This document shows, piece after piece, positions 1 to 8,160 of a stretch of 64,000 nucleotides of DNA (positions are counted from its first letter, which is position 1; every line of letters starts with the position of its first letter). The notes beneath the pieces are model-generated. The model made no database searches. It saw nothing but the letters and a program-made list of their open reading frames with translations, and had not been told where the DNA came from. This stretch comes from Nonomuraea aurantiaca. GTDB lineage: Bacteria > Actinomycetota > Actinomycetes > Streptosporangiales > Streptosporangiaceae. The stretch covers positions 1 through 64,000 of the forward strand of contig NZ_JAIWNB010000039.1 in the NCBI RefSeq assembly GCF_020215705.1, given 5' to 3'. Both the position numbers and the translations under genes were made by a program.

Positions 1-336
1 TCGCCGCTGACCGGCGCCGCCATCCAGGCGGTCAGCCCGCAGGAGGGCGGCCTCGCCTCGGGCGTCAGCAGCACCACCCGGCAGATCGGCGCGGTGCTCG
101 GCGTGGCGGTGCTCGGAGCCATCGTCCGCGCCCGGGAATCCGGCGACGCCTCCTTCGAATCCGGCCTCAACAGCGCCTTCCTCGCAGCCGGCGCCGTCAC
201 CTTGGCCAGCGCCGTACTCACCGGCCTGTGGCTGACCGCGGCCCGGACACCGAGGGGGGTCCGGGCCGACCAGTCAGGAGGCCAAGCAGTCAGTGAGCCG
301 CCGCTGACAGTTTCTCCCGGTCGGCCCGCGTCTTGA
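1..336 (+). CDS. MFS drug-type transporter, C-terminal part (5' truncated by window edge)
   Basis: The reading frame is open from the first base and ends at TGA 334-336, giving 111 residues of a larger protein. The visible part carries the motif SGVSSTTRQIGAVLGVAVLG, the typical TM11 region of DHA2-type 14-helix drug:proton antiporters, followed by a hydrophobic last helix and a short charged tail. It would act in the cytoplasmic membrane; the substrate cannot be told from this end. Its last 47 bases overlap the end of a convergent reverse-strand relic. The family call is firm, the specific function is not. Confidence 0.85.
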   Translation, partial: SPLTGAAIQAVSPQEGGLASGVSSTTRQIGAVLGVAVLGAIVRARESGDASFESGLNSAFLAAGAVTLASAVLTGLWLTAARTPRGVRADQSGGQAVSEPPLTVSPGRPAS

Positions 337-505
337 GCCGCTCGGCGTAGGCCTGCTGGGTCATCCGCGGCCCTTCGGCGCCGAAGAACACCCGCAGGAG
401 TCTGCCACCTCGGAGCAGCGCCCCGGCCCACCGCGGCCGGGTCCCCGACGTCGAGCCCCTGCGCGAACTTCACGAAACTCTCGCGCACCCCGTCATAGAG
501 CCCAC
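290..505 (-). pseudogene. C-terminal relic of an unidentified protein, frameshifted
   Basis: On the reverse strand a frame ends at 290-292 and reads clean, codon-biased protein (ending in PRMTQQAYAERLKTRADREK and then LSAAAH). Above about position 440 the good frame shifts: VRESFVKFAQGLDVGD is read in another frame. No start codon fits either piece, so this looks like the tail of a decayed gene convergent with the MFS gene. I do not recognise the family with confidence. Tails of this kind occur in flavin-type NAD(P)H oxidoreductases, but that is only a suggestion. Confidence 0.35.
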
Positions 506-511
506 CTGCGG

Positions 512-580
512 TGCGGCCTGGGCAAGGTCGCCATCGCCCACGAGGACATCCCCAAGGCCGCGCTCAAGGCGATCGAATAA
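512..580 (+). pseudogene. short C-terminal coding relic
   Basis: A 22-codon in-frame stretch (GLGKVAIAHEDIPKAALKAI and a final E before TAA 578-580) looks like a genuine protein C-terminus but has no upstream gene body in frame. It probably is the tail end of a deleted gene. Nothing more can be said about its function. The rest of 337-612 holds only the reverse-strand relic described separately. Confidence 0.25.
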
Positions 581-612
581 ATACGTCCATCCAGAACAGG
601 GCGCACGGAGGG

Positions 613-804
613 TCACGGGTGGAGCTGGTCGGCGACCTCGCGGACGCGAGCGGTCACCTGCAGCAGGCGGCGCAGGGTCTCGATGTCGAGGTGGTGCATG
701 ATGCGCCGGTAGTGGCCGAGGCCGACATCGTTGATCTCGGCCAGGAGTTCGTCGGCTCGATCCGGCGGACGCGACGATCGCGCCAGAGCGGTGGACCGCC
801 GCAT
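613..804 (-). CDS. small hypothetical protein
   Basis: This 63-aa reverse-strand frame starts with ATG at 804 behind an AGAAAGG-like ribosome site. Its C-terminal two thirds read as an amphipathic helical protein (for example DVGLGHYRRIMHHLDIETLR followed by RLLQVTARVREVADQL). The first 20 residues are arginine-rich and less convincing, so the real gene may be an older, longer protein whose N-terminus was lost. I do not recognise the family. There is no clear operon partner; the next genes are relics and the VOC gene on the other strand. Confidence 0.35.
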   Translation of the reverse strand: MRRSTALARSSRPPDRADELLAEINDVGLGHYRRIMHHLDIETLRRLLQVTARVREVADQLHP

Positions 805-1076
805 CCTGGCATGCCTTTCTCACGGTGCCGACCATGGCACACCAGCGAGACGATGGGCATCCGAGGGTTTCCGAGGCTCCAAGAGGAAGACGGTCGAACA
901 ACCTCTCGCTGAGGGATCCCTCAACAGGGACCACGCGCACCCGGACGACGCGCTGGTCATCACCAGCAGGCTAATGGGTGAAGAGATCTACCGGCGAGGA
1001 GACGCACAACAGCCAGTGCGCCTCGGAGCTCAGCCGGGGTGCTCCCTCGTTCACGCCATCAGTCATAAGGAGCACC

Positions 1077-1394
1077 ATGCACATCAGCTTGATCGTCCTG
1101 TACACCGACCAGCTGCAGGAGTGCGCCGACTTCTACATCAGCATTGGTCTGCCTCTACAGGTCGAACAGCACGGTAACGGGCCCAAGCATTACGCCGCCG
1201 AGCTTGGCGCGACGGTCTTCGAGGTCTACCCGGCCTCTGACCGTCGACCTCCCACCGGCAGCCTGCGGCTGGGTTTCCGCGTCCCCGAGCACGCGGTCGG
1301 CTGCGGGCTCCCGACCGGTCGGCACCTTGTCACAGATCCAGACGACCGCACGGTTGACCTGGAGATCACCAAGGAGGCGAACGTTAGCGAGTAG
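1077..1394 (+). CDS. VOC-superfamily (glyoxalase/bleomycin-resistance-type) protein
   Basis: The start ATG at 1077 sits behind AAGGAG (about 1067-1072), which favours it over the upstream in-frame start at 978. The product is 105 aa. It opens with the beta-alpha pattern ISLIVLYTDQLQECADFYISIG and ends with VTDPDDRTVDLEI, the usual last strand of a VOC module in which the glutamate is a metal ligand. It is 15-25 residues shorter than a typical single VOC module, with the loss in the second half (PEHAVGCGLPTGRHLV), so an internal deletion is possible. The substrate is unknown. Confidence 0.75.
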   Translation: MHISLIVLYTDQLQECADFYISIGLPLQVEQHGNGPKHYAAELGATVFEVYPASDRRPPTGSLRLGFRVPEHAVGCGLPTGRHLVTDPDDRTVDLEITKEANVSE

Positions 1395-1485
1395 AGCGCC
1401 TGGCAAGATCCGCCGGACCGGTCGTGGCGTTGATGTCCTCGTGGCCGCAGACGAGTGGGGCGCCGACTGCCGCGAGTCTGACCGT

Positions 1486-2271
1486 TCACTGGGCGGTCGC
1501 TCCGCCGTCGATCGGCAGTGCCGCGCCGGTGATGAACGTCGCCTCGTCGCTGAGCAGGTAGGCGACCAGCCCGGCGATCTCGCGGGGATCGGCCACCCGT
1601 CCCGTCGGGTTGGGCGCGGAGAGCTCGTGTGTGGGCAGTTCCGGCGGCACGCCGAGCAGTCGGCGGTACAGCGGCGTGTCGACGTTGCCGGTGACGAGCG
1701 CGTTGACCCGCACGCCGCGGCCGGCCCACTCCAGCGCGGCTGATCGGGTAAGGCCGACGACGCCGTGCTTGGCGGCGGTGTAGGCGGCCAACCCGGGAAT
1801 CGCGGAGACCCCTGCGGTGGAGGCGTTGTTGACCACGGCCCCGCCGCCTGCCGCGCGGATGGCAGGGAGTTGGTGTTTGAGGCCGTGGAACACGCTGGTC
1901 AGGTTCAGGTCGAGCTCGGCGCGCCAGGCATCGCCGGCGATCCGGTCGAGCGGTCCTGCGGCGACCACCCCACCGGCGTTGTTGACGGCGCAGTCCAGCC
2001 GGCCGAACTCGGCCACGGCGGCCTCGACCGCCGCCGCGACATCGTCCTCCACGGCCGCGTCACAGCGGACGAACAGTGCCTGGCCGCCGCTCGCGACGAT
2101 GTCGGCGGCCAGGCCCTTGCCCAGGTCGTCGCGCCGGCCGGCGGCGACGACGATGGCTCCCTCAGCGGCGGCGCGCAACGATACGGCCCGGCCGATGCCC
2201 GAGGTGGCGCCGACGACCATAACCACTTTCGACTTCAACCGGGCGGTGGCGCCCCATTCCTTGTCCGACAT
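1486..2271 (-). CDS. short-chain dehydrogenase/reductase (SDR)
   Basis: This 261-aa classical SDR has the cofactor motif VVGATSGIGRAV near residue 20, the NNAG motif near 95, and the catalytic Ser, Tyr and Lys in ASTAGVSAIPGLAAYTAAKH. The C-terminal signature ITGAALPIDGG is intact. It is a soluble NAD(P)-dependent oxidoreductase of unknown substrate. The gene is complete and stands alone: the neighbours are the VOC gene (convergent) and relics upstream. The start ATG at 2271 follows a short leader with little ribosome-site signal. Family call is certain. Confidence 0.9.
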   Translation of the reverse strand: MSDKEWGATARLKSKVVMVVGATSGIGRAVSLRAAAEGAIVVAAGRRDDLGKGLAADIVASGGQALFVRCDAAVEDDVAAAVEAAVAEFGRLDCAVNNAGGVVAAGPLDRIAGDAWRAELDLNLTSVFHGLKHQLPAIRAAGGGAVVNNASTAGVSAIPGLAAYTAAKHGVVGLTRSAALEWAGRGVRVNALVTGNVDTPLYRRLLGVPPELPTHELSAPNPTGRVADPREIAGLVAYLLSDEATFITGAALPIDGGATAQ

Positions 2272-2291
2272 GGTGTGATCAGCATACTCAG

Positions 2292-2435
2292 CCCTGGATC
2301 ATCTACCGGAAAGCCGAGGAACTGCCGCTGTTCCCGTTGATCGGCGCCGCCGTCAGCGCCCTCTCGGCTCCTGACGGCCCGGTCGGGGATCCCCTCCTGC
2401 TTGCGATCATCGACGGCAATTACGCCTGGGTGTGA
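2292..2435 (+). pseudogene. C-terminal coding relic, family not recognised
   Basis: A 47-codon in-frame stretch without a start (PWIIYRKAEELPLFPLIGAA through LLLAIIDGNYAWV, stop TGA 2433-2435) has the codon bias of a real gene but no 5' part. It lies directly upstream of another relic in the same orientation, so 2.28-2.70 kb looks like a patch of deleted genes. Confidence 0.3.
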
Positions 2436-2539
2436 TCAGGGAGCGTGGGCAGCGCCTCGACGGGCGACGTACTCCGGCTTGAGGGATTGCCGAAGCTTTG
2501 CTGGGCGGCATGTCCTAACTCGGGTCATGCGGCGTCTGG

Positions 2540-2701
2540 GCCTGGGGCGCCGCAGGGGCAACCTACGGCTCCTGGACGTATGCCATGGGCTCGCGTGACG
2601 GCAGGCACATGCTCGCCATCGAGATCAACGGCGACTAGAGCGGCTTGAGCGGCTTCGCCGACGTCCTGTCGGCGGAATTCTGTGCCATGGTGTCGCGTTG
2701 A
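2540..2701 (+). pseudogene. C-terminal relic of a serine beta-lactamase-like hydrolase / D-Ala-D-Ala carboxypeptidase
   Basis: Reading the + strand in the frame that ends at TGA 2699-2701 gives GATYGSWTYAMGSRDGRHML, then AIEINGD, an amber codon at 2636-2638, then SGLSGFADVLSAEFCAM. This matches the C-terminal end of secreted serine hydrolases related to the R61 carboxypeptidase, where the stop position would carry a sense codon. The N-terminal domain with the catalytic serine is gone. The piece is therefore a decayed gene end with both a truncation and a nonsense codon. Confidence 0.5.
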
Positions 2702-2853
2702 TCACGCCGTCCAGACCGTCCGCTCGCCGGCGCCCGGTCTCGCCCGCGGCATCATGCCGGCCATCGCTTCGCCCATTGGGGCCATGGCTTCGGCGACTTC
2801 GGGATTCACGATGAGGGACAGGTTCGATTCCAGTTCAGTGAGAGATGAGAAGG
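2702..2853. other. gap with possible reverse-strand coding tail
   Basis: On the reverse strand this stretch reads LTELESNLSLIVNPEVAEAM and then APMGEAMAGMMPRARPGAGE before a stop at 2702. It looks coding-like but has no start of its own and lies in a different frame from the oxidoreductase gene that ends at 2854. It may be one more relic of the same decayed patch. No regulatory signal was seen. Confidence 0.25.
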
Positions 2854-3798
2854 TTAGGCGGTCGGTGCAAGGATGACGACCTTGCCGGACACGGCACCGG
2901 CGGCGGCTTCCGCATGGAAGGCCGGGAGGTCCTTGAGCTGGATACGGCGGCTGATGTCGATATGAAGTTCGCCTCGGTCGATCGCCGCCACGAGGCCGGC
3001 GAGCTGCTTGGCGTCGCTCCGGACGAAGACGTTGAGCCCGCGCACCTGGCGCGTTTCGTCGCTCGGCGCCTGCATCCACACCGTGGTGTTGACCACGGCC
3101 CCGCCGGACCGCACGAGAGCGGCCTGGTCTGCGAGCTGCGAGGGCTCGATCGGTGCGAGGTTGAGCAAGAGGTCGACCGGCTGGGTCACTGCATCCACCA
3201 CGTTGATCGCGGTGTGGTCGAGGATCTCGTCGGCACCGGCGGCCCGGACCCGGTCCGCGCTGCGCGGGCTCGCCGTGGCGATGACGTGCGCGCCGGTGTT
3301 CTTTGCCAGCTGCACCGCGTAGGCACCGACAGCGCCTCCGGCGCCGGTGATGAGCACGCGTTGCCCCGCGGTGAGCTCGCCGAGTTCGAACAGTGCCTGC
3401 CATGCGGTCAGGCCCACCAGTGGCAGGGCCGCCGCGTCAGCGAGGGGCACGCTCGAAGGCGCGATCGCTAGGACCTCGGCGGGTGCGATGACGTACTCAG
3501 CAGCTGCGCCGTCGCCGATCATCGGGAGGAATCCGACGACCTCGTCACCGACCGCCACCGCTTCGACGCCGTCACCGAGCGCGTCGACCGTTCCGGCGAC
3601 GTCGATGCCAGGCGTGTGCGGGAGCGTCACCGGGAACGGGCCCTGGAGACCACCGCTGCGGATGCCGGCGTCGACCGGGTTGAACGACGTCGCCGCGACC
3701 CGGATGCGAACCTCACCAGCGCCGGGGACGGGCAGCGCCACGTCCTCGTAGCGCAGGACATCAGCATCGCCGTACTCGTGGAATCGCACTGCCTTCAT
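2854..3798 (-). CDS. NADP-dependent oxidoreductase, quinone-oxidoreductase (zinc-less MDR) type
   Basis: The 314-aa protein starts with MKAVRFHEYGDADVLRYEDV at ATG 3798, preceded by a GAAGAAAG ribosome site; the in-frame start at 3846 would place the operator inside the gene and is rejected. The GroES-like N-terminal half is followed by the nucleotide-binding motif LITGAGGAVGAYAVQLAK and a Rossmann fold. The zinc-ligand cysteines of alcohol dehydrogenases are absent, as usual for the quinone reductase branch. It is divergent from the MarR gene and separated from it by twin operators, so it is most likely the MarR target. Confidence 0.88.
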   Translation of the reverse strand: MKAVRFHEYGDADVLRYEDVALPVPGAGEVRIRVAATSFNPVDAGIRSGGLQGPFPVTLPHTPGIDVAGTVDALGDGVEAVAVGDEVVGFLPMIGDGAAAEYVIAPAEVLAIAPSSVPLADAAALPLVGLTAWQALFELGELTAGQRVLITGAGGAVGAYAVQLAKNTGAHVIATASPRSADRVRAAGADEILDHTAINVVDAVTQPVDLLLNLAPIEPSQLADQAALVRSGGAVVNTTVWMQAPSDETRQVRGLNVFVRSDAKQLAGLVAAIDRGELHIDISRRIQLKDLPAFHAEAAAGAVSGKVVILAPTA

Positions 3799-3828
3799 GA
3801 CGAACTTCTTTCTTCGAGGGAACACCAT

Positions 3829-3885
3829 GCTTCGAATTCGAAGCACTTCGGTGAAATGAAGCTAGCACTGCTTCGAACTCGAAGC
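3829..3885. promoter_or_regulatory. twin palindromic MarR-type operators
   Basis: Two 16-bp inverted repeats lie between the divergent oxidoreductase and MarR genes: GCTTCGAATTCGAAGC at 3829-3844 (perfect) and GCTTCGAACTCGAAGC at 3870-3885 (one mismatch in the centre). Their centres are 41 bp apart, about four helical turns, so two dimers would sit on the same face. One site starts 31 bp upstream of the oxidoreductase start, the other ends 15 bp before the MarR start. This is the classical layout of an autoregulated MarR pair. Confidence 0.85.
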
Positions 3886-3900
3886 AACTACGATTGCGGC

Positions 3901-4434
3901 ATGACCGAAGAAGCGTCCCCTCCGCCGCTCGATTCCGCCGAACTCGGCGCGTACTTCGCGCTGATCGAGGTGAGCAGCCTCCTGCGCCACGCGGTGGAGC
4001 AGCAGCTGCGCGACGTCGGCGACCTCAGCTACGTCCAGTTCCAGATCTTGGCCACACTCGGGGACGCGGCAGACGGCAGCCGACGCATGACCGAGCTGGC
4101 GGACGGGGTGGTGTACAGCCGCAGCGGCCTGACCTACCAGGTGGGCCTGCTGGAGAAGGCCGGACTCGTCGCCCGCAGCCCGTCCGCGGAGGACGACCGG
4201 GGCGTGACGGTGACCATCACCGAGATGGGACGGGAGGTGCTCGCCAGGGTGTTCCCCGGTCACATCGACGTCCTGCGGCAACTCTTCCTCGAACCGCTCG
4301 CGCGCGCGGACATCGACAGCCTCGCTCGTGTTCTCACCGTCGTCCGTGATCACATGCGCTCCATCCCGCCTCGGTCGGCGAAGCCGCGCCAGAAGAGCGC
4401 CGTACGCCGGAGCATCACTGGCGGCGGAGCCTGA
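3901..4434 (+). CDS. MarR-family transcriptional regulator
   Basis: The 177-aa protein has the MarR fold: an N-terminal dimerisation helix, the winged helix around residues 45-105 (LTYQVGLLEKAGLVARSPSA followed by EDDRGVTVTITEMG, the DxR wing) and a C-terminal dimer helix. It begins 15 bp after the second palindrome and is divergent from the oxidoreductase gene, so repression of both genes and release by an electrophile or phenolic ligand is the expected mode. The C-terminal basic tail (KPRQKSAVRR) is longer than usual. The ligand is unknown. Confidence 0.92.
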   Translation: MTEEASPPPLDSAELGAYFALIEVSSLLRHAVEQQLRDVGDLSYVQFQILATLGDAADGSRRMTELADGVVYSRSGLTYQVGLLEKAGLVARSPSAEDDRGVTVTITEMGREVLARVFPGHIDVLRQLFLEPLARADIDSLARVLTVVRDHMRSIPPRSAKPRQKSAVRRSITGGGA

Positions 4435-4478
4435 TCGCGGGCCCCGGCCCCATCGCTGGGTCGGTGAGCGCCGCGGGA

Positions 4479-5807
4479 TCATCCGAGCAGGCGCGAGCGG
4501 CGGATTCGGGCGTCCGGATCTACGGCGTCGGCGATCGCCGCGGCCCGCTTCCGTACATCCGCTGGTAGCGCATCCGGCACGCTAGCCGCGCCCTCGACCC
4601 ACGAGCCCGGCGTCGCGCCGGTGTCGGCGATCGACCAGACAGATCGTGCTCGAGCGAACCCTGCTTCGATCCGTTCACGGGGGAACAGGTTGAGCGGCGC
4701 AACCGCGTGGTAGATGAAGTCGCCCGGCGGGGCCACAACGGCCCCGGTGCGCCTGACCGGCGCGCCCGCCACGTGGCGGATCTCCATCATCACGATCGGG
4801 GCGTCGTCTGCTGCGGCTGTCGCGAGGAGCGCTTCGGCGATGACCGGGGTCGACGCGTCGAGCCACCGCGCGTCACCGATGGCCGGGGTTGCCGTAGGCG
4901 GATCGAGGTGGATCCGAGCAAGTCCCGCCGCGTCGGTTGGGCTCCAGCTGTCGGAGACAGGCTCCGCCGCCGCCCGCATCGCGTCGAGCAGCGGAGTTGC
5001 CGCGACGGGTCCGTCAGGATCGGCGATCGCGAGGTGAACTGCGGCCCTTCCGTGCAGCTCCTCCGGGAACGGGGGCAGAGGCGGCACGTGGAGCACCGCG
5101 ATGCTGGAGGAAACGCTGCTACCGACTGTTGCGATGGTGCTCGACCATGCTGCGACGAGTTTCGGTAGCGCGTCGGCATGCCACAACAGTGCTCCGGCAT
5201 GGAGGTCCGCCGCTGGGACGAGGTCGAACTCCAGCGTGTGAGCGATCCCGACTCCCCCCGCTCCGCGGAAGGCCCAAATCGCCGCTCGATCGACCTCGTC
5301 GGTGGCATCGTCCGCAGCGGTGCGGGAGCGACCGCTGCCGTCGACGTAGTGGACCGCACGAAGTGCTCCACTGGCGAGTCCATCCCGCCGGACCAGCCAA
5401 CCGATGCCGCCGCCGAAGGTGTAACCGGACACGGACACACTCGGGGCTGAGCCAGCTAATCCGAGCAGACCGTGCTGTTCGGCGGCGGCGTTCACCGCAG
5501 ACCAGGTTGCGCCGGCCCCAACCACGGCGACGCGCGACTCGGGGTCGATCGACACGTCGGTGAGCCTCGACGTGTCGAGGAGGACCGCCCCCTTGCCCAC
5601 CGGCGCGCCGGCTCCGTGGCCTGTCGCCTGCGGCACGATCTCGAGTGGCGTGCCCGACGACTGCGCAAGCGCGGCCACCTCATCGAGCGTGGGCGCGATG
5701 TCCTCCGGACGGGAGACGACCGCGACCCGCGCAGGTCGCTGCTTGATGGACGAGTTGTGGGGTCGAGTGGCGGCGGCGTAACCGTCCGAGTCCGCGTCAA
5801 CGAGCAT
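4479..5807 (-). CDS. FAD-dependent oxidoreductase (PCMH/BBE-like)
   Basis: This 442-aa protein contains a vanillyl-alcohol-oxidase-type FAD domain: VSRPEDIAPTLDEVAALAQS, then PQATGHGAGA (the histidine is the usual covalent FAD anchor), LLDTSRLTDVSIDPESRVAV and VSVSGYTFGGGIGWLVRRDG. The C-terminal half is the substrate domain; a standard berberine-bridge C-terminal motif is not obvious, so the class is a BBE relative of unknown substrate. It is cytoplasmic (no signal peptide). It converges on MarR and is divergent from the NmrA-like gene with a 59-bp gap. Confidence 0.85.
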   Translation of the reverse strand: MLVDADSDGYAAATRPHNSSIKQRPARVAVVSRPEDIAPTLDEVAALAQSSGTPLEIVPQATGHGAGAPVGKGAVLLDTSRLTDVSIDPESRVAVVGAGATWSAVNAAAEQHGLLGLAGSAPSVSVSGYTFGGGIGWLVRRDGLASGALRAVHYVDGSGRSRTAADDATDEVDRAAIWAFRGAGGVGIAHTLEFDLVPAADLHAGALLWHADALPKLVAAWSSTIATVGSSVSSSIAVLHVPPLPPFPEELHGRAAVHLAIADPDGPVAATPLLDAMRAAAEPVSDSWSPTDAAGLARIHLDPPTATPAIGDARWLDASTPVIAEALLATAAADDAPIVMMEIRHVAGAPVRRTGAVVAPPGDFIYHAVAPLNLFPRERIEAGFARARSVWSIADTGATPGSWVEGAASVPDALPADVRKRAAAIADAVDPDARIRRSRLLG

Positions 5808-5866
5808 GCGCTCATCCTAGGGGAATAACGGAGGTTTTCCTCCGCTTTAGCTGTCATCTACTCAGA

Positions 5867-6745
5867 TTGGATGACTCAATGACTCCTCTTCAGCAGCCCA
5901 TCGCCGTGATCGGTGCGACCGGACAGCAGGGCGGCAGCGTGGTGGATGCTCTGCTCGCGCAGAAGCAAGCGGTTCGCGCCCTGGTCCGCGACGCCGAAGC
6001 CGCGAGCGCACATGCTCTCCGAGCCCGCGGCGTGGAGGTCGTCGCCGCCGACCAGGAGAACAGCGAATCGCTCCAGCGAGCACTCACCGAGGTCGCAGCA
6101 CTGTTCTTCATGACGACGTTCGAGGGAGCAGACGGCACGGAGGGCGAGGCGCGCCGCGGGGTGACCGTCGCGGATGCCGCAGCACGCGCGGGTGTGCCGC
6201 ACGTCGTGTACTCGTCGGTCGGCGGGGCAGAGCGAGCGACGGGGATCCCGCACTTCGAGAGCAAGCGCCGGGTCGAACAGCGGCTTGGCGAGGTCGTACC
6301 GACGAAGTTCGTCCGCCCGACGTTCTTCATGGAAAACCTGGCGCCGCAGCTCGCCGACGGCGGGAGCGGGGAGCTGGTGCTTCGCCTGCCGGTTGCGGGT
6401 GACGTTCCGCTCCAGATGATCGCTGTTCGCGACATCGGCGCCGCCGCCGCGCGTCTCTTGATCGCCCCTGATGTGATCGATGGTGATGCGGTCGAACTCG
6501 CCGGCGATGAGCTCACCATGGCTCAGGTGGCCGACCGGGTCGCATCCGAGCTCGGCCGGCCGACGCGGTACGAAGGGCTGCCGATCGATGTGCTCGGTGA
6601 TGACAAGGACATGCGAGCGATGTTCCAGTGGTTCACCAGCGTCCCCGCCTACCAGGCCGACTTCGACCTCACGCGCCACCTGGTCCCCGGCGTGCGCGAC
6701 TTCGCGGCATGGGTATCCGACCAGGGTCTCGCGCGCCGGAACTGA
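5867..6745 (+). CDS. NmrA/HSCARG-like NAD(P)-binding protein
   Basis: The 292-aa protein starts IAVIGATGQQGGSVVDALLA, the GxxGxxG NAD(P) motif of atypical SDR proteins in the NmrA family, followed by ADQENSESLQRALTEVAALF and VPHVVYSSVGGAERATGIPH. The SDR catalytic Tyr-x-x-x-Lys is not conserved, in line with redox-sensor or isoflavone-reductase-like members. Starts at 5867 or 5879 are both possible; no strong ribosome site favours either. It faces the convergent TetR gene 9 bp away. Confidence 0.85.
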   Translation: MDDSMTPLQQPIAVIGATGQQGGSVVDALLAQKQAVRALVRDAEAASAHALRARGVEVVAADQENSESLQRALTEVAALFFMTTFEGADGTEGEARRGVTVADAAARAGVPHVVYSSVGGAERATGIPHFESKRRVEQRLGEVVPTKFVRPTFFMENLAPQLADGGSGELVLRLPVAGDVPLQMIAVRDIGAAAARLLIAPDVIDGDAVELAGDELTMAQVADRVASELGRPTRYEGLPIDVLGDDKDMRAMFQWFTSVPAYQADFDLTRHLVPGVRDFAAWVSDQGLARRN

Positions 6746-6754
6746 CGCCTGGAA

Positions 6755-7327
6755 CTAACCGCGATCGGGTGCGATGCCGCGCAGGAACACCGCGCGCAGC
6801 TCGGCGGCCGCCTCGGCCCAGCCGGGTACGTTCGACATGGGCTGCGCGAGCATCGCCCCGAAACGCACCACGGTCCCCGCATTCACATCCATGCGGACCG
6901 AACCGTCCTGATGGCCACGCTCGAGGATGGCGCCCATGGTCTGCTGCATACGCGCGCGCAGCTCCGCGGACTCGGTGCCCTCGGTCATGGGCGCTCCGTG
7001 GAGCGGAAGCACCAGTTCGTCGCGATGAGCGAAGGTTTGATGGAGGAACCGGCTGATCGCGTCATGACCGCTATCGCCGGACGTCAGCGCGTCCTCGGCC
7101 TCGGCCAGGATCAGCCGATAGGCGCGGACCGCCATCGCCTCGAGCAGCGCCTCCCGGTTCGGGTAGCGACGGTAGAGCGTCCCGATCCCGACTCCCGCCT
7201 CAGCAGCGATCTGCTCCAGCGGAACGAACTTACCTTCGGCCAGTCCCGCACGCACAGCTGCGGCGATCAGCCGCTCAGTGTTCTGCGCCGCATCCTTCCG
7301 GGGCTTGCGCGTTCGCGGGGAGGTCAT
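6755..7327 (-). CDS. TetR-family transcriptional regulator
   Basis: The 190-aa protein begins MTSPRTRKPRKDAAQNTERL at ATG 7327, and its helix-turn-helix reads LEQIAAEAGVGIGTLYRRYP around residues 40-60. The C-terminal ligand domain (for example LRARMQQTMGAILERG) is of the type found next to NmrA-like or short-chain oxidoreductases. It converges on the NmrA-like gene. An upstream in-frame start at 7396 would add a non-conserved leader and is rejected. Effector unknown; candidate control sites upstream are listed as a repeat feature. Confidence 0.9.
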   Translation of the reverse strand: MTSPRTRKPRKDAAQNTERLIAAAVRAGLAEGKFVPLEQIAAEAGVGIGTLYRRYPNREALLEAMAVRAYRLILAEAEDALTSGDSGHDAISRFLHQTFAHRDELVLPLHGAPMTEGTESAELRARMQQTMGAILERGHQDGSVRMDVNAGTVVRFGAMLAQPMSNVPGWAEAAAELRAVFLRGIAPDRG

Positions 7328-7405
7328 GAACAAGACATCGTACGCGAGCGGGAGTCTGCGCACTCCAATCTGGTGACGAACCCGCTGAAGGCCCATGGCT
7401 GTCCT

Positions 7406-7525
7406 GTCTCAAACGAGTTGGCGCGTGGGCATGTAGCTGACCTGGGACCCGCCAACGCGGAGAGACAAGGGATGCTGAAGGCGTCTCACCGAGTTGGCGG
7501 CTAAAAGTCGAACGTCTCACGAGAC
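7406..7525. repeat. cluster of related 17-bp motifs (direct and inverted) forming a hairpin
   Basis: The motif GTCTCAAACGAGTTGGCG (7406-7423) recurs as GTCTCACCGAGTTGGCGG (7483-7500) and, inverted, as CGCCAACGCGGAGAGAC (7450-7466). The inverted and second direct copies form a 17-bp-arm hairpin with 15 matches and a 16-nt loop. A half-size palindrome GTCTCACGAGAC follows at 7514-7525. The block lies between TetR and a Tn3 transposase fragment. A recombination (res-like) site of the lost transposon or a TetR operator array are both possible. Confidence 0.5.
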
Positions 7526-8160
7526 ATGGCGCATGATCATGAAATGTCGCTCGCGCGGCGTCTGGTGTGGACGGTCTGAGTGGTCCGCAGGTGAGCGGTC
7601 ACTGGTGTCCCCGTGGGCGATCGACCTGGGGGGAGTGGCCGAGATGCCGCGTGAAGAAGGTGGCTGCTTCTTGAGCCACATGGCCGCGAGCTTGCCTGTT
7701 GGTCGCTGTGGGGTCGAAGAAGTCCTCGTGGCGGGTCCCGCCGCCCGCTTGAGGTGAGGCGGCTGGAACGGGGCACAACTCGGCATGAGAACGAGGGGGA
7801 GGAGCAGGTGAGCGAGCCAACCGGGGGTGATCCGCCAACGCTTCAGCATGCCTGACCCTCGCCTGAGCCTGATCCGGCTATCCAGGTCGCCGTGGTGCAG
7901 GCTGCTGCCCGTCAGTGGTGCACTGGGTCGCCGCGCTGTCGGAGAAGGGCGCCAGATGGGCAAGTCCGTGCGGGGCATGATGGCGCTGCTGTGCGCGAGG
8001 GGGCTGGCCCCAGTTGCGGTCGCAGAGCGGACTCCGCGCTGGCCCCACCACGCTCGGCATGCGGGGGTCTACTTGCCTGACGATCTTGCTTGCCCAAAAC
8101 TCTACTTTGTAAAGGCATCCGGGCAAGAACAAAATCAAAACACAATCGAATAAATACCGC
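7526..8160. other. 635-bp stretch without a supportable gene
   Basis: Both strands were read here. Short open frames exist on each strand, but none keeps codon bias, a ribosome site and a recognisable protein together. The last 60 bases before the Tn3 fragment are distinctly AT-richer (around 8100-8160) than anything nearby, which suggests a recombination join. The stretch is probably the scar of a decayed mobile element. Confidence 0.4.

Noticed and set aside
2974..2982. GGTCGATCG inside the oxidoreductase gene as a further PucR site
   Set aside because: It lies within coding sequence and is explained by codon use; only the three intergenic copies are kept as candidates.
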